Positions 15,326 through 22,685 of a stretch of DNA of 22,685 bases are shown here, in pieces. Source of the stretch: JBAVOR01 sp049692255 (GTDB lineage: Bacteria > Babelota > Babeliae > Babelales > JACPOV01). How positions within the stretch are numbered: position 1 is the stretch's first letter; each line of letters begins with the position of its first letter. The stretch is taken from NCBI GenBank assembly GCA_049692255.1, contig JBAVOR010000026.1, positions 1 to 22,685 of the forward strand, given 5' to 3'. The notes under the pieces are model-generated. The model saw only the letters and a list, made by a program, of their open reading frames with translations. It did not search any database and was not told the origin of the DNA. The position numbers and the translations under genes are program-made.

Positions 15326-16228
15326 ATGTTTCATATTCGTATTATGCACCCATTAGTGGCAGTGCCATTCGTTTTTCTCTGCAGTATATTCATATATATA
15401 GGCGCTATGGAAGAAGATGAAATCGGAAGAAGTGAATGGGGGCAACCAGTAATGCATACATATATGCAAAAATTCGATCTCAATCTCTCTCTGGTTACCA
15501 TTCCCAAACAAACGATATCCGATTCTATTGCAATAACCACGCCAGAAAAAAATGGCGATAGCCTATTTCAAGAAGAATTTAAAAAACCAAACCCACCTAA
15601 AAAACGCTGGGGAATACCACGTCCCATTGAGCCACCAATGCTTCCAGAATGTAAACTTTGGTTTACATATTTTTGTGGTAATGCACAAATATTAATGGAA
15701 AATATTGAAAGAAAAGTCTTTTTGTTTTCTCCATATTCGAGAGAATATGATAATGAGTTGCAACAACATGTAGGCAACTATTTTGCCGCTCGTCTTTCAA
15801 CCTGGAGTTGGTGGAGTTATAACACAATCAAGCGGTATCACAAGAATCAAATGAATCAAAAGAATGATGTTTTTATTATCCCGTTGCCTACGTTTGGTAT
15901 GGTAACGATACGCAATCCTACTCTATCCATTGATGGAAAGCAGATATTTCCTCACCTCACTCAACAGCGCTGGAAAGAGATGGGATTCCTTTTTATGCTT
16001 ATCTGTGCATACAAATTACACGCTCCAGGAACTACCTGCCGAGCTCATTCAATACAAACAAGTGCAGAATATAGACTAGAAGATTATTTTGAAAATAGCT
16101 GCTTGTGTGCTGATAGAGAGTTAAATGCACTAAGAGCCGCTGGAAAAAATCTGATGCCGTTGTGCCCTCTCTGCGCAATTCAGGCTAGTCATATTCAAAC
16201 GCACCCTAACGAACTGGATGAGAAGTAG
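15326..16228 (+). CDS. Unknown exported protein, cysteine-containing
   Basis: This 300-residue protein has no family I recognise. The N-terminus is a hydrophobic export signal (VAVPFVFLCSIFIYIGA, about residues 10-28), after which the protein is hydrophilic. A proline/lysine-rich stretch (KKPNPPKKRWGIPRPIEPP, about residues 86-105) precedes an aromatic globular part. The C-terminal 50 residues contain CLCADREL and LCPLCAI, two paired cysteine motifs that could form disulfides or hold a metal. It starts 5 bases after glyA without a ribosome site, so it is likely co-transcribed. Its stop abuts the stop of the thioredoxin reductase fusion on the other strand with no base between. Confidence 0.7.
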   Translation: MFHIRIMHPLVAVPFVFLCSIFIYIGAMEEDEIGRSEWGQPVMHTYMQKFDLNLSLVTIPKQTISDSIAITTPEKNGDSLFQEEFKKPNPPKKRWGIPRPIEPPMLPECKLWFTYFCGNAQILMENIERKVFLFSPYSREYDNELQQHVGNYFAARLSTWSWWSYNTIKRYHKNQMNQKNDVFIIPLPTFGMVTIRNPTLSIDGKQIFPHLTQQRWKEMGFLFMLICAYKLHAPGTTCRAHSIQTSAEYRLEDYFENSCLCADRELNALRAAGKNLMPLCPLCAIQASHIQTHPNELDEK

Positions 16229-17665
16229 TTACGGCTTAATCTCTTTTATCAGCTTACGCAAATGCTCTGTCGTTTTAATGGGGCGACCCAGCACTTGCTT
16301 GCCCTCTTTGAAAAATATAAAATAGGGAATCGATTTTATTTGATACGTTTTTAATATGTCTGGGGTTATCGATCCATCTACCTTAACTATTTTCACCGCA
16401 GCCCCTAACTCTTGCGCTACTTTTTGCACGTGTGGCAACAGTACTTTACACGTTGGGCAATATGAAGCATAGAAATCAACGAGTACCATTTTATTGCTAT
16501 GAATAATTCGGTTTAATTCTTCCAGCGATGTCATGGAAGGAATGGTAATAGCCGTGTTATCTGCTTCTTTGTACACATAGGTGTTTTGTTTTAAACGATC
16601 TTTTATCTGCATGAACCCTATATTTTCCAAGAACTCGATAGCATCTATACCCGCCTGAATCCCTTTGCCAATTGCAACGCCTGCTTTGCCATACCGCTTA
16701 TCTTCAATATCCCCCGCTACAAAAATACCGGGTATTTGCGTACTTTGTGTGCGGTTAGGCATCATGACAAATCCCGCATTGTCTGTCGGTAAAAATGATT
16801 TAACTAACTCTGAATTAGGGTGATACCCGATGGCAAAATAAAGCCCCTGAATCTCTTTTTTCTCTTGCTTACCTGTTTTACCATCAGTGTACATCACACT
16901 GGTAATCGATGTTCCATTGCCATCGACCCGTTCGACCGTTGCATGAGTAATCAGTTCAATCTTTTTATTATTTTTAACGTACTCTTGCACTGCGCCAGTC
17001 GCCGTTAAGCCAGGCTCACGCATAAACATGTACACCTTCGTAGCATATGCCGCTAACTCTTGTGCATGGTCTGCTGCTGCATCACCACTTCCTACTACCC
17101 CAACCACTTGATCTTTATGGAATGGTGCATCACAAATAGTGCAGGTGCCTACTCCTTTGCCCCAATACTCATCAACACCAGGCACATGAAGCCGTTTTGC
17201 AATGCGGCCGGTTGCCACAATTAATGCTAACGGGCGCAATACGGTCTCGTCTTCGAGCGTTGCCGCAAATGGCCACACTGAGGCATCTATTTTAGTGATC
17301 GCTTCAGGCATCACTGTCGCACCAAAGGAGTTTGCTTGTCGTAACAGATCGAGCACCGCTTTTTCACCGCTTGTTTTTGACCGTCCTGGCCAGTTTTCAA
17401 TTTCGCGCACATCAACCAATTGTCCGCCCTTTTCATGCCCAGCAGCAATCAGCGTATCAATTTGAGCACGTGCGGTGTACAGTGCTGCACTTAAGCCCGC
17501 CGGCCCAGACCCAATAACCAGTACCGGTACCAGGTTTTTTATCTGAGATGCCTTGGCAATGTCAGGCAACACGGTACGCCGGGTAAATGCGAGAATAAAC
17601 AGTACAATGGCAGTAGTAATAGCAACAGTAACCAGAAAGGTATAGCGCCACGGTCTCGTCATCAT
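16229..17665 (-). CDS. trxB: Membrane-anchored thioredoxin reductase-thioredoxin fusion
   Basis: This protein has 478 residues. A membrane helix (about 9-27) precedes a flavoprotein domain: the FAD motif VIGSGPAGLSAALYTARA (50-67), the redox pair C175-T-I-C178 in place of the usual CATC, a second nucleotide motif GSGDAA (192-197) and the closing FAD motif GIFVAGD. A thioredoxin domain follows (about 375-478) with active site C403-P-T-C406 in place of CGPC and the cis-proline in SIPYF. It should move electrons from NAD(P)H through FAD to its own thioredoxin domain. The HRRxxxRA segment that grips NADPH phosphate reads MREPGLTAT, so donor preference may differ. The start at 17665 has GGAG 6 bases upstream. 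It lies 72 bases after the GT2 pair on the same strand. Confidence 0.88.
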   Translation of the reverse strand: MMTRPWRYTFLVTVAITTAIVLFILAFTRRTVLPDIAKASQIKNLVPVLVIGSGPAGLSAALYTARAQIDTLIAAGHEKGGQLVDVREIENWPGRSKTSGEKAVLDLLRQANSFGATVMPEAITKIDASVWPFAATLEDETVLRPLALIVATGRIAKRLHVPGVDEYWGKGVGTCTICDAPFHKDQVVGVVGSGDAAADHAQELAAYATKVYMFMREPGLTATGAVQEYVKNNKKIELITHATVERVDGNGTSITSVMYTDGKTGKQEKKEIQGLYFAIGYHPNSELVKSFLPTDNAGFVMMPNRTQSTQIPGIFVAGDIEDKRYGKAGVAIGKGIQAGIDAIEFLENIGFMQIKDRLKQNTYVYKEADNTAITIPSMTSLEELNRIIHSNKMVLVDFYASYCPTCKVLLPHVQKVAQELGAAVKIVKVDGSITPDILKTYQIKSIPYFIFFKEGKQVLGRPIKTTEHLRKLIKEIKP

Positions 17666-17737
17666 GCTTTGCTCCTTATAGTATTGACCTTAACACAGGA
17701 GCAACGTGATTTTCAATGATCAGTGGAATCAAGTTAA

Positions 17738-18727
17738 TTAACTATCAAATTCCCAATCGATATCCCAAATGTCTAAGTCTTTGAAAAATTCTTTGCCATA
17801 TTTATTAAATAAATCATATACTTCCAGTTCACAAGCATAATTTGGCAAGCTATATACATCTGGATCAAAATAAGGATAATCTGTTTTCCATTGCTCATCA
17901 TGCATATCGAGCAATGCTACTTCTTCTTTCATATGTGTGCGATAGCTCTGATTAATTAAATCAACAGATTTATGCCCTCTAGCCAATTCTAAGCATTGAT
18001 ACAATGCTTTTTTAATCAATGCATTATCAAAATCAGCATATGAATATTGCAATACAACACATGCCGACGGCGCGGTATATACTTTATTTTTTAGAGGACT
18101 TGGAAGCCGCCAATCTACATCAGTTACTTTTTTATAGGAAGCTTTTTTCATATCGCAGAATATACTACAAAAATTATTTCGCGTTTCATTAGCAGATCGA
18201 TTAACACGGTACTCATGCGTGCTTCCCCATACATGAATTAAAGGTAATTTTAATTGCTCGCCAGGCTTCAAGTTAAGGATCTCATTACGTAACAAGTTAT
18301 TAGATAGACAATTACTCGATATAATTTCATCTACATTCATAACAATAAAGTGAGTTCCTCTTAATTTACGCGCTGCGCGTAATAAAGTTTCATAATTAGC
18401 AACACTCTGTCCGGGTAATTCTGATGGCACTTCGTTAAAAATGAGTGTAAGATTTGGCAATTCTCTTTGCAATTCCTTCAAAATACGGGAAGTTTCATCA
18501 GTTGATGCATCATCTAATACTATTAGTGTATCTACATAGGGATATAAACAGCGTAACGCTTGTTCTACAATATTTTCTTCATTATGCACTTGCATATAAC
18601 CAATGATCTTTTTTTTATGATGCGTTTGGGGCCTTTGTATATTTTGCTGCTTTTTAGCGAAAGCAAAAGAATAACAGTTGATTATCGAAAAACATATCAT
18701 TAATAAACGAATGTTCAGTGCTTGCAT
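17738..18727 (-). CDS. Exported GT2-family glycosyltransferase-like protein, copy 1 (altered DxD)
   Basis: This protein has 329 residues. A clear signal peptide (MQALNIRLLMICFSIINCYS, then FAFA before KKQQ, an AxA-type site) precedes a GT-A domain. That domain has KKIIGYMQVHNEENIVEQAL, the nucleotide-binding DDASTDET (72-79) and then NVDE (131-134), where GT2 enzymes carry DxD for metal. The first Asp is Asn here, so metal-dependent catalysis may be weakened. The C-terminus, KEFFKDLDIWDIDWE, is shared with the neighbour gene. The ATG at 18727 is preferred over 18763, because AGGAAAG lies 4 bases upstream and the extra residues would overlap the previous gene. It is a tandem duplicate of 18748-19734. 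Donor and acceptor are unknown. Confidence 0.78.
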   Translation of the reverse strand: MQALNIRLLMICFSIINCYSFAFAKKQQNIQRPQTHHKKKIIGYMQVHNEENIVEQALRCLYPYVDTLIVLDDASTDETSRILKELQRELPNLTLIFNEVPSELPGQSVANYETLLRAARKLRGTHFIVMNVDEIISSNCLSNNLLRNEILNLKPGEQLKLPLIHVWGSTHEYRVNRSANETRNNFCSIFCDMKKASYKKVTDVDWRLPSPLKNKVYTAPSACVVLQYSYADFDNALIKKALYQCLELARGHKSVDLINQSYRTHMKEEVALLDMHDEQWKTDYPYFDPDVYSLPNYACELEVYDLFNKYGKEFFKDLDIWDIDWEFDS

Positions 18728-18747
18728 TGTTCTTTCCTTTTCATGTT

Positions 18748-19734
18748 TTACGCATTTTCCCAATTAACATCCCAGATATCTAAATCTTTGAAAAAATCTT
18801 TACCATATTGATCGAACCAATCGTTGACTTGTTGTGTACGCCACTGCACTGGTAAATCATATACTGCTACGTCAAAGTTTTTATAACCAGACAGCCAATC
18901 GGTATTTATCCTTTTTAGTGAGATCTTTTTTTCATTTTTACTGTCACGATATCGCTTATTAATATCTGCTACCGACTGAATTCCTTTTACATGCTCCAGG
19001 CAGCGATACCATGCTTGTTTAGCCAGCAAATTATTCCAGTTCACAAATTGAAAATGTAATACAACATATTGCTCAGGAAGTTGATGCAACTTCCCCGGCA
19101 ATGGTTCTGGATAGCGGGCCCCATGTAAAAATGACTGCTCATAAGACGCACCAGGATAATCACAAAAAATTATAGGTCGATATGCACCATTGCCATAAGG
19201 AGATTTATCTGAACGATATTTATAAGGACTACGCCATAAATTTAAAAAGCGTAACGCAGCTTTTTCTCCAGGTTGGAGCGATAGAATAAAACTGCGCAGA
19301 TAGCCATTCGTTAAACAGTTAGCGGAAATTATTTCATCAGCATCCATAAAAATAAAATGGGTGCCGCCCGCTCTACGCGCAGCTTCAAGCATCTGCTGTT
19401 GATTATCGCTTTCTCTCCCAGCCTCCCAAGCTGACTCTTTATTAAAGATAATTTCGACAATAGGCAACTCTTTTTGTAATTCCATCAAAATAAATGGTGT
19501 ACTATCAGTCGATGCGTCATCAAGAATCACCATAGCATCTACGTAATTTAAAAGGCAGCGCAGTGATTGAGCAATAATATTCTCTTCATTCCGTACTTGC
19601 ATGAATGCTACAATCTTAGATGATCGCGCCCTCTGTTGTGGCTTTTTATGTTTGCCTCGTGCAGCCGATAACTCTAGAAAAGACAATATTAATAATGCCA
19701 CTACGGAATAAAAACAGATGTTCTTAGAGCGCAT
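18748..19734 (-). CDS. Exported GT2-family glycosyltransferase-like protein, copy 2
   Basis: This protein has 328 residues, built like the downstream copy: signal peptide (NICFYSVVALLILSFLELSA), a basic linker (RGKHKKPQQRARSSK), then the GT-A fold with KIVAFMQVRNEENIIAQSL, DDASTDST (72-79) and an intact metal motif DADE (131-134). It ends KDFFKDLDIWDVNWENA. The 'NEEN' start and 'DDAST' loop place it with the GT2 branch related to lipopolysaccharide core and tetratricopeptide-linked glycosyltransferases. The second ATG (19734) is chosen because AGGAG then sits 8 bases upstream, against 2 for the first. It is 15 bases after the methyltransferase-like gene, so the two are in one operon. Confidence 0.8.
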   Translation of the reverse strand: MRSKNICFYSVVALLILSFLELSAARGKHKKPQQRARSSKIVAFMQVRNEENIIAQSLRCLLNYVDAMVILDDASTDSTPFILMELQKELPIVEIIFNKESAWEAGRESDNQQQMLEAARRAGGTHFIFMDADEIISANCLTNGYLRSFILSLQPGEKAALRFLNLWRSPYKYRSDKSPYGNGAYRPIIFCDYPGASYEQSFLHGARYPEPLPGKLHQLPEQYVVLHFQFVNWNNLLAKQAWYRCLEHVKGIQSVADINKRYRDSKNEKKISLKRINTDWLSGYKNFDVAVYDLPVQWRTQQVNDWFDQYGKDFFKDLDIWDVNWENA

Positions 19735-19749
19735 ATGCATCTCTCCTGT

Positions 19750-20433
19750 TTAAGCAATTCTTTTAAGAATAGTTAAGCCATGACAATTTAAATAGCGCTT
19801 ATGCAAGGCCCACTCTGGATGTTTCGCTAAAAAATCTTGTACCGCTGGCCATAAACCATTTTTGGTACAGTCGAAATGAGCAGGGTATTCTGAATAATCA
19901 CCAGTGTATTCGCAATCATTAATAAGCCCCCATGGCTCACTAGTATCATGCAATGCTATATATTTGGTAGCTTTAGGTGAAAATTTTTCTAGCTCATAAA
20001 GCAAATGACAGTATGTATGGAGAGAATCAATAAATAGTAATTCCGTATTATTTACATCGATATTCATATCATTTGCTTGGAGAAATTCAAAATGAATTCC
20101 ACAATTTTGGGCTAGCTGGGTCGCTTTGGTGAGACCATCTGATGGTGGATAGTTAAGATCGATAGCAATATATTTCTTAGAACAAGACTTATTACTTGCT
20201 AGCCCATACAGCAGAGCCCATGTTGAAACCATAGAGCGAACGCCAATTTCTACTACCGATGAACATTCTCGTGCTAATGCATATAAAGCAGGTAAGTGCT
20301 CACATATATCTGATGGATTCTTGCAATTATACATGTATATTTTTTTTAATTCATGTATTGCTTTAGGCTTAAGACCGTTTAGGCTAATTGAAGAAAAACA
20401 CAATATACCCAACAATCCTGATAAGAACTTCAT
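19750..20433 (-). CDS. Exported SAM-methyltransferase-like protein
   Basis: This protein has 227 residues. The start MKFLSGLLGILCFSSISLNG is a signal peptide. The rest has the class I methyltransferase (Methyltransf_24 / CmcI-like) pattern: SVVEIGVRSMVSTWALLYGL (motif I with E-I-G-x-R), YIAIDLNYPPS (motif II, acidic end of strand 2), LLFIDSLHTYCHLLYELEKF (motif IV) and IALHDTSEPWG. Proteins of this type are often found in glycan-modification clusters, where they methylate sugars. It leads the operon with the two GT2 genes. The ATG at 20433 is preferred because GGAG is 7 bases upstream, whereas the ATG at 20439 would be 1 base away. The substrate is unknown, and loss of activity cannot be excluded. 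Confidence 0.7.
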   Translation of the reverse strand: MKFLSGLLGILCFSSISLNGLKPKAIHELKKIYMYNCKNPSDICEHLPALYALARECSSVVEIGVRSMVSTWALLYGLASNKSCSKKYIAIDLNYPPSDGLTKATQLAQNCGIHFEFLQANDMNIDVNNTELLFIDSLHTYCHLLYELEKFSPKATKYIALHDTSEPWGLINDCEYTGDYSEYPAHFDCTKNGLWPAVQDFLAKHPEWALHKRYLNCHGLTILKRIA

Positions 20434-20487
20434 ACACATACTCCTTTAAAATCAAATAATTGTTTTCCTTTTTAATAATTATGTATC

Positions 20488-20516
20488 GTTATAGGGAAGA
20501 AAAAGAAAATAGTCAA
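20488..20516 (-). promoter_or_regulatory. Promoter of the methyltransferase-GT2-GT2 operon
   Basis: On the minus strand TTGACT (20516-20511) and TATAAC (20493-20488) are separated by exactly 17 bases, about 54 bases before the first gene's ATG. It is one of the best sigma-70-type matches in the window. It is divergent from the RgpF-like gene. Confidence 0.65.
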
Positions 20517-20530
20517 TCTTTAGGTCATCA

Positions 20531-20561
20531 TTGAACCTATGCAGTTCCCCTGTTTGATAAT
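20531..20561 (+). promoter_or_regulatory. Possible promoter of the RgpF-like gene
   Basis: TTGAAC (20531-20536) and GATAAT (20556-20561) are 19 bases apart, slightly long; a TTGATA 17 bases downstream of the -35 is an alternative -10. The gene starts at 20599 after an AAGAAAAAAGCTAAG leader. Confidence 0.4.
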
Positions 20562-20598
20562 AAGAAACAGTAAAAAATAAAGAAAGAAAAAAGCTAAG

Positions 20599-21753
20599 AT
20601 GAAATACAATTCGGTATTAAGGATATTCTTATTTTTCACCATCTCTCACATTTATAGCAATCCCCATGCATTACAATTGGGATGCTTTACTCGTATACAT
20701 CCATTGGACAAACATAGCCCGTCACTTATTGAAAGATCTACCATAATATTCGGGCAAACAGGACACTCTATAGAGCATAATACCAATTTTGACTGGGAAT
20801 ATTATGTAACCCACAATAACCTGGTTGGCATTGAAACAGAAGAGGAAGCATATGAACATTATATCAATTATGGTAAAGCGCAGAATCTACCCTATTGCAA
20901 AAGCTTTAATATGCTCATTGTTATGCACCTTTTTGAAATGCCACTGATAGATTGGCTCATTGACAAAACAAATAATTTTATCAAAAATAACCCATCGAAT
21001 TCGTATGCAATTAAAATAACTATCCCTGTTGATACCAATATTAAAAAATTCAATCCACTCCATGCAACATCGATTGAAATTCCTAAAAAAATAATTGGCA
21101 GCGTGAGGAGATTGGCGCCGTACCATAAAAAAGTGGTGAATAGAAAAAATGCTCCTGTTTTATACAAAATTGCTCATTATTTATATAACCGTCTTAATAT
21201 ACCCAAAGAAAAGATACAAATTATTTTCTGTGAAAATAGAGGGGTTGATATTGGCGGATTTTTCTTGGCATTAGATCAAATCGTCAAGCAACAACAACCA
21301 CATGATTTTCTCGTCAAATTCCACTCTAAAGCAGATGAGGAATGGCGTATCGGCCTAACCCCATTTCTTGATCTTAGGGTAAATAAAATCCTCAATTATT
21401 ACGGTTGTATGTACTCATCTAACCTTAAATACCCTGACCATTGCAACGACCCACGACATCTAGAGAGGCTACGAAAAATGTTCGGATTAGAAGATGTAAG
21501 CGAATTTAATTTTGCCATTGGCACTATGTTTATTGTATCATCTCAATTCACTCAGTTCGTATCAAATTGGGATTTTATTAAGAATTTCAATTTGCTCAAT
21601 AAGGGCCACAACTATGGTTACGAGCCATATTTTGAACGGTTATTTGGCTGCATTTTCCATAAATTAAAATTAGCGAGTTATTATTTTGCCGATTTTCCTG
21701 CAACGCCTATAATACCACCGCACTCTACCGCATTATCATCATTTATTGTTTAA
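20599..21753 (+). CDS. Exported RgpF-like (rhamnan synthesis F) glycosyltransferase-associated protein
   Basis: This protein has 384 residues. A signal peptide (VLRIFLFFTISHIYS, residues 6-20) is followed at 65-100 by FDWEYYVTHNNLVGIETEEE and EHYINYGKAQ, the short repeat that often precedes glycosyltransferase domains. The main domain matches RgpF: ENRGVDIGGFFLALDQI (212-228), DFLVKFHSKADEEWR (236-250) and AIGTMFIVSSQF. RgpF-type proteins act in rhamnose-glucose polysaccharide assembly and usually lie in the cytosol or on larger multi-domain proteins. An N-terminal export signal is unexpected. It is transcribed alone, divergent from the methyltransferase operon and convergent with the next gene (4 bases between stops). 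The exact reaction is unknown. Confidence 0.72.
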   Translation: MKYNSVLRIFLFFTISHIYSNPHALQLGCFTRIHPLDKHSPSLIERSTIIFGQTGHSIEHNTNFDWEYYVTHNNLVGIETEEEAYEHYINYGKAQNLPYCKSFNMLIVMHLFEMPLIDWLIDKTNNFIKNNPSNSYAIKITIPVDTNIKKFNPLHATSIEIPKKIIGSVRRLAPYHKKVVNRKNAPVLYKIAHYLYNRLNIPKEKIQIIFCENRGVDIGGFFLALDQIVKQQQPHDFLVKFHSKADEEWRIGLTPFLDLRVNKILNYYGCMYSSNLKYPDHCNDPRHLERLRKMFGLEDVSEFNFAIGTMFIVSSQFTQFVSNWDFIKNFNLLNKGHNYGYEPYFERLFGCIFHKLKLASYYFADFPATPIIPPHSTALSSFIV

Positions 21754-21757
21754 TAAA

Positions 21758-22636
21758 TCATTCTAGACTCACAATTCCATAATCACGGGGATCGATAAAA
21801 ATATTCGGAATCATTGGATTAAAAAAGAGCACTCCACAAACAACATTTGAAATTGCATGAACGAATAGATCGCAACGAGCCAGCAATAACACTTCCATTA
21901 AAATCTCTTCACCAAGCAAGGGCTTCGAATGCTTTCCATGATGATGAACAGGGCTGCCATCATGCGACCGATATACGTTGCAATAAATAACTCGTTTGCC
22001 GAACTTTTCTTTCATATATGCTAATGCTTGATAATCATCGGTACAAACCAATATCTGATGATTTGGGAAATCTTGTAGTCGTTTAATATATTCCTCTAAC
22101 CCAACATGTATAGAAATATAATTATCGGTGCGTCTAATATGAACTCCTACAGTAGGCTTACCCTCCATGTGCTTCTTATAAAAAGCATCTACCTTCTTCT
22201 GTACTACTGATTTGACATGGATATATTTTTGCATGAGCTGATATACCTCTTGACGAACCTCAGGCAAAAAATGCGCGGTAAAATTACCCTTACCTGTAAT
22301 AATCGTAGTGTTATCAGGAGCACTATACCCATTATGTATAATCTCTTTTGGATTGTATGGTACCGTTGATACTGGTTCAAAATAATATTCCCATGCGTTT
22401 GTTGCATGATGGTATCCTTTGGGGGAATAATAGAGAGAGTTATGATCCCAATAGACTATGGGAGTTATATTATTCCGTTCACACCATATCAAATGATTCA
22501 GCGCCAAAAGAAAATCAGAAAAAAAACCAGCGCTTCTACTCCCAATAACATGCGTACCATGCGCAGATGATGCATTAAAGAACAATAAATGAACAATAAA
22601 CAGGCTATATAATGAGAGAAATTTAATGAATTTCAT
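21758..22636 (-). CDS. Exported fucosyltransferase-like glycosyltransferase
   Basis: This protein has 292 residues. A strong signal peptide (FIKFLSLYSLFIVHLLFFN then ASSA before HG) precedes a GT-B fold with GVHIRRTD (164-171), the HxRR motif that binds GDP-sugar in O-fucosyltransferases and NodZ/FUT8-type alpha-1,6-fucosyltransferases. RSAGFFSDFLLALNHLIWCE fits the first GDP-fucose-binding loop, ILVCTDDYQALAYMKEKFG the 'xxTDD' segment and EILMEVLLLARCDLFVHAIS the last conserved helix. A plant or protist-like flavour of the motif is possible but unproven. An AAAGGAAAT site precedes the ATG at 22636. Together with the gene at 5500-6612 it makes two exported enzymes of this superfamily in one window. 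Confidence 0.72.
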   Translation of the reverse strand: MKFIKFLSLYSLFIVHLLFFNASSAHGTHVIGSRSAGFFSDFLLALNHLIWCERNNITPIVYWDHNSLYYSPKGYHHATNAWEYYFEPVSTVPYNPKEIIHNGYSAPDNTTIITGKGNFTAHFLPEVRQEVYQLMQKYIHVKSVVQKKVDAFYKKHMEGKPTVGVHIRRTDNYISIHVGLEEYIKRLQDFPNHQILVCTDDYQALAYMKEKFGKRVIYCNVYRSHDGSPVHHHGKHSKPLLGEEILMEVLLLARCDLFVHAISNVVCGVLFFNPMIPNIFIDPRDYGIVSLE

Positions 22637-22685
22637 ACTTTATTTCCTTTTTTATAAGAAGTGATATATGGCAGAAGGTATATAT

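Noticed and set aside
1..22685. tRNA, rRNA, CRISPR array or insertion sequence
   Set aside because: No clover-leaf-like intergenic stretch, no regular repeat-spacer array and no transposase-like reading frame were seen. Spacers are short and mostly explained by promoters and hairpins.

Overview
The window looks like part of a small-genome, probably host-associated bacterium. The best guess is Candidatus Dependentiae (TM6) or a similar lineage. This rests on several things seen together: a stripped-down ftsQ-ftsA-ftsZ cluster without mur genes beside it, many proteins with N-terminal export signals, large delta-60 repeat proteins, and exported sugar-modifying enzymes. No rRNA is present, so the assignment is inference.

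Layout. Positions 1-2704 hold two delta-60 repeat surface/secreted proteins: the 3' end of one, and a whole one that is out of frame at a run of ten C. A small AbrB/RelE-type toxin-antitoxin pair lies between them on the minus strand. A repeat-rich spacer follows (2705-2919), then a large fusion of a lipid-linked-sugar flippase to a GT4-type glycosyltransferase (2920-5481). Next come an exported fucosyltransferase-like enzyme (5500-6612, minus) and a third, intact delta-60 protein (6752-8500, plus).

Positions 8509-13903 form a housekeeping block read on the minus strand: efp-nusB-mutY, then ftsQ-ftsA-ftsZ. glyA (plus, 14085-15320) is followed by an unknown exported protein. A membrane-anchored thioredoxin reductase-thioredoxin fusion (16229-17665, minus) meets that protein stop to stop.

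From 17.7 kb to the right edge there is a cluster of sugar-modification genes, all with apparent signal peptides: a SAM-methyltransferase-like protein, two tandem GT2 glycosyltransferases, an RgpF-like protein and a fucosyltransferase-like protein. Glycosyltransferases normally stay in the cytosol because they use nucleotide sugars, so a whole set with export signals suggests either a periplasmic/surface glycan pathway or effectors released into a eukaryotic host.

The two most interesting signals are (i) the poly-C tract in the signal peptide of a delta-60 gene, which looks like an ON/OFF phase-variation switch, combined with near-identical C-terminal modules in its paralogues, and (ii) the exported glycosyltransferase/methyltransferase cluster. 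No tRNA, rRNA, CRISPR array or insertion sequence was recognised, and no stretch over 300 bases lacks a gene.
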